Assembly: GCA_964035545.1 (NCBI GenBank)
Contig: OZ037770.1
Location: 13,910,642 to 13,974,641, forward strand
Direction of reading: 5' to 3'
Length of the DNA stretch: 64,000 nucleotides
Source: Bugula neritina
Taxonomy: Eukaryota > Bryozoa > Gymnolaemata > Cheilostomatida > Bugulidae
Shown: positions 38,540 to 64,000 of the stretch, piece after piece
Numbering within the stretch: position 1 is the first letter of the stretch
Layout: each line of letters begins with the position of its first letter
Position numbers and translations under genes: made by a program
Notes under the pieces: model-generated
The model's database searches: none
Seen by the model: the letters and a program-made list of their open reading frames with translations, nothing else
What the model was told of the DNA's origin: nothing

Positions 38540-39383
38540 ATTTAATTTGATAATTCCGGAGTAGTTTTGGTTGCTTGTGAATAATTCTTCAATAATTAGT
38601 TGCTGCTGCCTGTTTCATAACTGCTTATATAGCAGTCATAACCAGTATAGGTTGCACTCTACTAACCGTGATAGTAATTGCAATCAGGACAGGTTGTGAT
38701 AATTATCTTCTCTTGCTGCTTCTGGTTGTTACTGCATTTGTTAAATGAGTAAGCTTCTGCATTTATCTCAATGTGGCTGACCAGTAATTGTGTAGAAGCA
38801 GCATGCTGCAACTAGAATATAAAAAATCCTCCATATACAGTTAATGATGGCTATTAATGTCACACAGTATCTAGTAATACTTATGTTCGAAGGTTTCTTT
38901 ATCTAGAAGTTTTCTAGGCTTGACCTCTACAAACCTTCACTGTTGTCATCATACAAAGTATTTTATTTTTTAACCATGCACCCTTTGACAAGTGACTAAG
39001 CCTTTGTACTCTAAGAAAAATATCTAAATTACTGAGACTGCCCGGTACCCGTAATAGTAAAAGACGCGACATCAATAATTACAGTATAGCTAAAAATTCC
39101 CCCCACCAATATTTTATAGTTGACCTCTGTTTGGGTAAGTTTATTACAAACTTGAAGCCCTGCTTCTCTGCACCAGTAAGCAGATGATTGATGACAAATA
39201 GCAACATGCTTTGAATAGACTATTTAGACAAGTTGAACAAGCTTATATCCTATTGCATATAATGCTATTATAATTTAAGCGTGGGTGAATAGAGTTTGGT
39301 GTCACAATGATTATTAAAAGCCACTGCATCCTAAGATAGGTAGCTAGTGTTTTTTTACTAAGAAAGCTTGCTATAAAACTACT

Positions 39384-56439
<17,056 letters not shown>

Positions 56440-59400
56440 AGCTCAGGGAGGACAACTTCTTATATTCAATGGCCTTAATTGTGTGCAGAGGTTCAGCTTA
56501 CTAATTATTTAATTATTTAATTTGTTCTTTTAATACTCCATGCTATAAATTATGATTATAATCCTTGCCACAAACTATAATCATGTCAGAAGACATCATT
56601 GCATCTTTTTTTCTGTACCTTCAGGTTATTAATTTCATGAGACAAATTTAGGACCTGCCTCTCCGGAAATGAATAAAACTATGAATTTTGTATATGTTTA
56701 AAATATCCATTAGATAACATTGTAAAAAAACAATCATAAGAACAATAAAATATTATAATAACTAAACCAAAAAAAAAAAAAATCCTAGCAATCCTTTGAA
56801 CTCTTTCTGTATATAATATATTGGCAACAAAAATTTATAAGCCTTTTACACATAGATTTGTGTAGCTTTAAAGATAAAACGATTCCAAGAAAGTTCTTTC
56901 AAACTCAATTTGTGCAACTCAAAATAAGTTCTCTAATTTCAACAATATTTCCTTCAAGTATAATTTGCGTGACTTCAAAATAAATTTCGTAATTCAGTAG
57001 TACTCGTAGCTTCTTCAAGTGTAATTTATACAGCAACAAAACAGGTGAAAAACTGAATACACCACTCTTAACAGAAGAAGAGAAAAAAATTGATCAAGTT
57101 ACTCACTGTAAGATTTTTCAGTTCAAAAGAAAGTTGTATGTTAATATAACGATTTAATTTAACTATTTAATATAAATTGTGTCACACTATAATTCTTCCA
57201 ATCGCCGACCATCGCCAACTCTTTCAGCCGCCGCTAATAATCGACAAACTTCTAATAGCTGACCGATCGCTAACTACTGTTGCTGCCTCTGTGCTGGCGT
57301 TTTTAGTCAATATCTTTGACAAAGTTTTGGGTTCCCGTGGTATTAGCAATGACTCTAATTTGATTGATCAACCAAGTAAGTTGCTGGTGTTTGTTATGTA
57401 TGTTACAACTGAAACTAATGTTAACTGATAATACTTTCAATAACGAGTTAGAACATTTGCAATAAGCAACTGCATTTATTCTCATAGATATACAGGAAGT
57501 GGTTTTGCAAATGATAAAGCTTGAAAACACAATATAGTAAAGTATTGATAATCCAAACAATAACACAAATTCGAAACAGCTGGTTGACTCGTAGCTTTCA
57601 GTTTTGAAGAAATTAAAAGAGTCGGTGACGTGAACTTGTTGACCTCAATCAAATAAGCAAGTTGCTGGTTGGCCCGCAGCTTCAGATTAAACAATGTACT
57701 AGGAAAGAAGTTGTTGATGAGAACTTCTTGGCTTTGATCATATGAGGATCTTTAAGGTTCATCAGTTATACCAGCATTAATTGTACCATAACCCATATAG
57801 TCTATAATATAATATATTATAGACTATAGCATATTATGCTTTATGACAATTATATAATAGATAGTAATATGTATTATAGTTGTTGTTTACGTGTTGACCT
57901 TAGTAAATATTAAATTTTATAAGTGAATCAACTTTGAAGTTATGTAATTTTAAGCCTCGTTTGAGTTTATCGCGAAATTTGCTAACAAATTTTGCATAAC
58001 TTTCAATTTCATTATTAAAAATTTACACTTGATTTTGGCCTTAAATAAACTGGGTATTATAATTTTAAGAGTATTTTCTTCCATAAAAAGCTTCTTAAAG
58101 TGACGAGAACATTGATTCTAGCTAAAATCAGTCATTTTAGTTTGACCTCTCAAAACCGCCATTTTAAAATTGAAAATCCAAAATGATAAAATTAATTTAC
58201 AATATGATTCAAAATAAAGTGACTTTAACATTTTTGTCTATTTAGATGTTCCTCTAAATGTAATCTGAGTAAAATAAACTGGCTCTCTGTAATTTGACAG
58301 CAGTTTCTTGCATTTGAAAGTAGCGTTAAAATTTACCGACAGTTTTGAAATTTAGGGATTAAATTGAAAAGCAACTAGCTGGCTTGGTAGCTATTAATTT
58401 AATCAAATCTAATGGCTATAATTATCCTAAAATTACTAAGCTGGACTATCAACATCAATTACAAAAATTTTTAGGCTTTTCAGTTGAAAACTTGAAGTTT
58501 AAAGTAAGCGCTATCGTTTATTTACCTAAAAGACCATATATGGTCCATTGATCTGTGGATAGTGTCGCTTTGAGGGACATATATGGTCCATTGATCGCGT
58601 AAGGGTTAAACACCAGATTATATCGAATCTGTATAAATCATCAAGCATATAAATATTAAATATCATCCACATGTTATAGTATGACTGAATAAACATATAC
58701 GTCCCAGTTTTATTCATGTTTGTTCACCAAAATGTGAATAATTATAAGGCATGTATGTAGAATTATCCCTATTTTACGATCACTTGCATAATACCATATT
58801 ACTATAAGGCATAAGCATATTATATTTGTATTATTCAAAGAGCTAGAAATCATACGTTTGGTACATTAATGCAATTCTTGTTTAAAGCAATTTCCATGTA
58901 GTATCATGCCGCCTAGCTCACTTAAATCGCATATTTTAATTTCAACTGTACTCAAGTAGCAAGTCCATTGCTTTCAAAATATGTATTCCATATTCCTTCT
59001 TGGATTTTGTAGATACAGTGTAGTCTGCATACCGTGATGGAGCAGATATAATAGTTTATAGTCAACCTGTCGCAGCAGTCATCTCACTGAAAGTCTCAAA
59101 GAGACAAGCAAACCTCAGCACCAATGGAGCCATATTTCAGCGACCTAGTGGAATATCTTAAAGGTACAACTTGTAAAACGCAGAAGTAAAAATTAAACAT
59201 AAAAAGAAAGAAGACCTCAAACATCTATAATTATTTACTCTCTCAAGAACAACACATTTTCCATGAGAACTTTGACTTTCTGAGAATTATACTATAATTT
59301 ACCACCATTATATCAGATTACATTTACTTGATGAATTGTTTTCCATGCATAGGCTACTCAAATGGTTAACTCTACTCTAATCATTACCAGCATATTATTC

Positions 59401-60053
59401 TCTGTAAAGATATTATGTCATTTACAGTATCTACTCTGCAAAAACACAAAACACTATGTATTCTCTGATTTAACACAAGTAAATTATTTATTACTAGTCT
59501 AGTATATATCAACTATAGATTTCTAATCTCTTTATGAAACTTACTTTGTTGTACGTAGCTATATAGTTATATATATTTTATTATGCAATTTTATATTCTA
59601 GTGATTGAGTTTTTATGTGGACTTTATTGCACAGCTTTTATTTTTTGCACCTACTTTTTCATTTATTAGGGAATAAAAGCTTCAATCAATTAATTCACAC
59701 TTTTAGCACAGCTCTAATCTGTGAGAGTTATGTTCTCATGACACAGAGCTGTGTTTTAGGACTAGTCTAAAGCCCATATTAATAATAAATTAGAGAGAAA
59801 ATTGGCTTGATAGAGATACTATGTTAACAATCCATTTATCAGAATTACTAGCAACTGCTTCATAAAGTTCACTCAACCATTTAGCGTCACACGAGGAGAT
59901 GGATTAGGAACAACTATAATATAATGTGACAGAATGTTACCACTTTAGAAATTAATTGATGCAGAAAATATTATTGAGAGCATTATAAAAAATTATTGAA
60001 ACTGCAGAGTTTACACAGCTAGGTAGCACTAGACCAGTGTGTCGCATGCAGTC
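56440..60053. other. Intergenic region between the two ABCC5 genes
   Basis: 3.6 kb. It contains the ABCC5-1 3' UTR, a 29-nt near-perfect palindrome at 57798-57826 (TAGTCTATAATAT and its inverse), and a 19-nt direct repeat (CATATATGGTCCATTGATC) at 58535-58553 and 58578-58596. The first copy of the repeat includes CCATATATGG, a match to the CArG-box consensus. A weak exon-like stretch with a good start context is at 59124-59163. No convincing gene was found. Confidence 0.45.
56672..56749 (+). promoter_or_regulatory. Candidate polyadenylation signals of ABCC5-1
   Basis: AATAAA at 56672-56677 and 56744-56749, about 230-310 nt after the stop codon. The second is followed within 20-30 nt by a genomic A-run, so the cleavage site is ambiguous. 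Confidence 0.5.
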
Positions 60054-63000
60054 ATGAATCAACATGAAGAAGTTTCTAGAAAACTACTGGAAGACAGTGA
60101 TGAAGATTTAGAATCAGAGGGAGAAAATGGTTCTCCTAAGAAGCTAAATTACTTTTCATGTGCTCAAGAATCAAAGAGGTAAGCTATAAATATGTTTTAT
60201 AATACAAAAGTTTTAGGATTTCATACATAATTTTTCTCATTATAAAGAGCTGCAGTGTGAAATTCATTCCGCTGAAATAATGACCTTGATTTGCCTAATG
60301 ACAAAACTTTCTATACCTGTTTATTTTCGAAGACTGTTCTTAACTTTGAGAGATAAAATAAACATTCAGATTATATAAGTTCACACTCATTGTTGTTTTT
60401 GAAGCATACTGTAATTTTCCTTAATCACTTATCATTAGTTAGTATAGAAATAGCATTTTATACATAGTTGATGATAAAAAATCGTTTTTGTTCAACCTAT
60501 GCTTTGGTAACTAAAACAATACTGTGAATAGAACTGCATTTACAAGCAATCTACAAAAATCTAAACATAAATAGACTTGGTATATTTCCTAACGAAATAT
60601 TGATGATAGTATATATTGAAGGAAAAGATTGCTCATCTTAGGTTATCCGTTATATTATATTTTAGAGAGACCAAAGAGCTTCCAATAGTCTCTGCTGGTA
60701 TTCTCAGTTACATAACAACTCACTGGGCTACGCAGTTCATGTACGATACTTACAGAAGAGGGTTCTCAAAGGAGAATCTGTTTGATACACACTGGACAGA
60801 CTCTTCAGAATATAACTGTCAGAGGTGAACTTTGAACTGGGGATAATGTTCTTGCTAAATAATTAACTGGCACCATTTTCTAGAAACTAGTAACTTTGAA
60901 AAGTATACTAACAAATTACTTACCAAAGACACTGCAATTATGTTTGTCTTCTAAATATGTATACACGCAAGCTAGCCCAATTCCTCGGTTACTCTTCATC
61001 TAATAGTGCAATAATATGAACTGAGGTAGTCTTGGAAACTAAGTTTTATTATAGCTAGAGATTTAAAGCAAAAGCAAGAATAATAGTAACCTGAAGATCT
61101 TTTATAAATTTAAGCAAAATACTCAGTCCCTTTGTTACTTTTTATATTTACTAACGAAACTTGTATTGTATTTGTAATAAAAAATCATCACATAAAGAGT
61201 TTGAAACTGATCAAAATTAGGTCACTTTCTTGTCAAACCCCAACTTATTAGGAAGGGATATTATCTAGTAAATGATGAAGTAGTCCAACTGCTCAGTCAT
61301 GCGTTAAGGGGATGTCTACTATGAAATAAATCTAATAAATGAGGTTGCTATAAAACAGTGTCAAAATCTTTGTAGATTTGAAGGAATTTGGAGAGATGAA
61401 ATTTTAACTTATGGCAAATCAAAAGCTTCTGTAGCTCGGGCTGTGTTCAAGTTGGTTCGAGGAAAAGCTATTTTTGCCACCTTTTTATACACTTTCGTCA
61501 CTCTCGTAGCTGTTTTGGGTCCTGTAAGTTAAATTTACATAGCTGGTTGGTTCTATAAATATTTGCTTGTTTTTAAAGCTTCAGCAAAATCATCATTATA
61601 ACAAATATATAAGCATTCTCTTTGCTTTTTATAGCAATAATGAATTATTTGAAGTTACTTTTTAATATTAAAAGCTATTTTGACAAAAGATGTAAAATAT
61701 GAGGGATATATTTACTGTAAAGTACATTAATTTTTTTTGTGCACTGCCTAACCTGGTATACATGGATAAATAAAAATACACAGTACCATATTGTAAAGTA
61801 ATGGCAGTTGAAGCAAGGTTATCAGTTTTCAGATTCCACACGGTAAATAACTTACAACTGACATAAATTATCTTTTGCTAAATCGGTCAAATAAAATATT
61901 CAGTGCCAAAGTTATTTATAACTTAGCTTACTTTTGTATTTAATCTAAATTTATCCTCTGTACTAGGCTGCAAGCCTTCCAAAGTCTTGTATTTGTGGGT
62001 TCTTTTTTAAACCTAATTATTTTTCACTATTTTTTCATCATTTTTAATGTACAATACTGTTAGTATAAATAAGGAAGTTCCAAGTTTTATATTTGGTTGC
62101 ATACGCTGCAATATGTTATTAAATATTTACTCATCGCAGGCAGTACCTCTGAAAATATTGACAGACTCGCTGTCATTACCTGAAAGAGAGAGACCAGGGA
62201 AACTTTATCTTATAGGAATGGCTGCCCTGCTAGTAATCTGTCAGCTTGTCATAGCAATAATTGTGACATCAATCAAACCAGTAATGATGGCAAGAGAAGG
62301 TGCTTTACTTTTACAATTCTTTTGAATCAATTTGATGCAGGTGTAGTATTGTGGTTCCCCAGTAGCTCCCATAGTGTAATGGTTAGCACCCTGTCTTGCA
62401 AATTGGAGGTCAAAGGTTCGATCCCAGGTGAAGGCAGATTTTTTTACAAGCAATTTTGGCCCTGTGTGTAGCTCAGTGCCTCTACTGGGAATCGGACCTG
62501 AGGCCTCTAACTTGCAAGCATTACACTATATACGGAGCTACTGGAGAACCTCAAAACTAAAACATGATCTTACTTTAGTAGATAATGCAGTGCTGGTGGT
62601 AATATTTCACTGAAATGATATCAATTTATACATGGTAGATACTCTGGTGGTGGTATTTGCAATCTGTGCAGAAATAATGATGGTTATTATTCGGAGAACA
62701 ATGTAATGGTAGCTATACAGTAGGCTGCTGAAGCAAGCTGTTAATTGAACAGTAATTCACCTCATCAGTAGTTTAGAGTTTATATTGTTTGATTGCAGGA
62801 TGCAGAGTGAAAGCTGGAGTATTTTCCTTTGTGTTTAAACAGATAATAAACAAGCCTGTTGCTGGCAACAGAAGTGTTGGTGAGGTAAACAGTACTTTTC
62901 TAGTTTGACTTACAAGTAAATAACATACTGTGTACTACTGTGTGCATAGCATATTAGTGAGTCTTTTAACTGTCAATTTAATCTAATGATTTCTTAATTT

Positions 63001-64000
63001 ATATTCTTTAGCCTGATTTATTACCTGGAATTATTCACAGCTAGTGCTGAATGCGCTATACTGCCATTTTGTTTGTCCAAATAGTGCAGGTAAATTATCT
63101 CTATCACACCGATGCTGCAGGTAATTAATCTGTGCGCTAATGATGGAGACAGACTCATAGACTTATGTAGACATAGTGTGGGAGTCACGGGGATGGTTGG
63201 ATGTATTTGTGGAGTTGTCTACTCAATGTTTCTCCTAGGAGCCTGGGGTTTACTGGGATTCGTTGTTTTCTTCTTATTCTTCCCTATACAGGTTTGTTTT
63301 ATTATTAAATATAATACTAATAATTATTATATTGAGTTTTTCCTGGTGCATCACCTTTTCATTATACATTGTACTTAGCTGCTTTACCTACTCAATGTGT
63401 GTTTTTATTGGTGCTATTTTCACTCTTATGATATTAAAAGTTACAAGCAATTATTGTTATTGTTATTTAATAACATAATATTGCTTTGTTGAGTTATTAT
63501 GCTTTTTGAGCTGATTTTGATGATAATTTTGGTAAAAATAGTCTCCTAAAACAATTCTTTGAAGCAATTTTATAACAGCTCCTGCAATTTAACTTGATTG
63601 ATTTATTTTTCTATTAGTCTTTTAAAACCTCCTCGTGCAATTTACTGCAAAGCTACTTAACTGAATGCTGAAATTGTTGTATTATTGTTTTATAACCGTG
63701 AGAGAAAAATAATAGTAAGGGCTGATAGAATCATAGAGAAACTAGAAAGCTATAAGTAGCCTAAACATAGCTTTACAGCTATTAGAGAAACTATTGCATA
63801 AAAGCCTATAATTAAATATGCATGGAATCATATATCGCACTGTATATAGCAAGATCTGACTTTTTGGCAAGCCTATCGAGGCTGTTATATATAATAACTT
63901 AATTATTGGTGGATTGCTATAACACATCTTTTTAAGAAAGACAAAAATTAGACATTAAAATATTTTTTTCATTTCAATTATTCTATTTGACAGATTCTGA
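60054..64000 (+). CDS. ABCC5: ABCC5 (MRP5)-like transporter, tandem paralogue, 5' part
   Basis: N-terminal part of a second short MRP. Exons: 60054-60178, 60666-60824, 61376-61523, 62140-62299, 62799-62884, 63121-63291, and the first 7 nt of exon 7 at 63994-64000. The lengths 125, 159, 148, 160, 86 and 171 are identical to those of the gene at 39384, and all phases agree. The start MNQHEEVSRKLLEDSDEDLE has an acidic N-terminus. It shares SAGILSYITTHWATQFMYD, FDTHWTDSSEYNCQR, the PLKILTDSLSLPERERPG segment and VINLCANDGDRL with its neighbour. It covers the cytosolic N-terminus and the first membrane helices of TMD1; the nucleotide-binding domains lie beyond the window. Exon 4 is far more similar to the neighbour at DNA level than exons 1 or 3 are. 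No disabling change is visible in this part. Confidence 0.92.
62352..62445 (+). mobile_element. tRNA-derived SINE, plus-strand copy
   Basis: Starts TGGTTCCCCAGTAGCTCCC. The A-box TAGTGTAATGGTTAGCAC is at 62372-62389 and the B-box GGTTCGATCCC at 62415-62425, then a T-run. The promoter boxes are well preserved, but the acceptor and T arms do not pair, so it is a SINE head rather than a working tRNA. It lies in intron 4 of the second ABCC5 gene, tail-to-tail with the next copy. Confidence 0.75.
62471..62551 (-). mobile_element. tRNA-derived SINE, minus-strand copy
   Basis: Minus strand starts GGTTCTCCAGTAGCTCCG, nearly the same as the plus-strand copy. A TAGTGTAA A-box segment follows, then a B-box-like GGTCCGATTCCC and CAGTAGAGGCA, the latter shared with the copy at 48441-48520. 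With its neighbour it forms a roughly 200-bp inverted pair. Confidence 0.7.

Noticed and set aside
58561-58620. piggyBac-type end (GGG followed by TTAA)
   Set aside because: Only one end is seen. No opposite terminus with a second TTAA was found nearby.
62361-62445. Functional tRNA gene
   Set aside because: The A and B boxes are present, but the acceptor, anticodon and T arms do not pair into a cloverleaf. Related degenerate copies in the window mark it as a SINE head.

Overview
The window is nuclear DNA of an invertebrate animal: AT-rich, with multi-exon genes, GT-AG introns, microsatellites, tRNA-derived SINE relics and non-autonomous DNA transposons. The gene set (eIF4G with MA3 and W2 domains, short flavin monooxygenases, ABCC5-type exporters) is metazoan. 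A marine or lophotrochozoan host is plausible, but the sequence alone does not settle it. Gene models below were assembled by hand from conserved peptides, splice sites and exon phase. Nothing was searched or computed.

Layout. 1-1240: 30-bp minisatellite with a 483-bp higher-order period. 1241-7637: no recognisable exon, probably the interior of an eIF4G intron. 7638-11011 (+): the last eight exons of an eIF4G gene. 12839-14550: a complete non-autonomous hAT element with a perfect 8-bp target duplication. 16171-16356 (+): an orphan exon candidate. 17769-36627 (-): three tandem flavin-containing monooxygenase genes (FMO-A, -B, -C), each of seven exons with conserved phases; exons 1-6 have identical lengths in all three. 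A second full hAT copy and a decapitated fragment sit in FMO-A introns. 36628-39383: head-to-head intergenic region with a long (TA)n tract. 39384-56439 (+): a 27-exon ABCC5 (MRP5)-like ABC transporter. 60054-64000 (+): the first six exons and the start of the seventh of a tandem ABCC5 paralogue, with identical exon lengths.

The FMO and ABCC5 clusters are adjacent tandem expansions of an oxidation enzyme and an export pump, families often linked to small-molecule metabolism and efflux. Co-function is inference only.

The strongest oddities are: (1) a single in-frame TGA (codon 414) in an otherwise intact 1341-codon ABCC5 model, with ungapped family similarity on both sides; (2) an eIF4G intron built almost wholly of tandem copies of its own exon/donor junction, and a parallel 58-bp array across a splice acceptor in FMO-C; (3) exon-restricted near-identity between FMO paralogues, indicating gene conversion; (4) a 31-unit uninterrupted CAG tract in an ABCC5 intron. 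I saw no prokaryotic-type system, CRISPR array or intact transposase gene.
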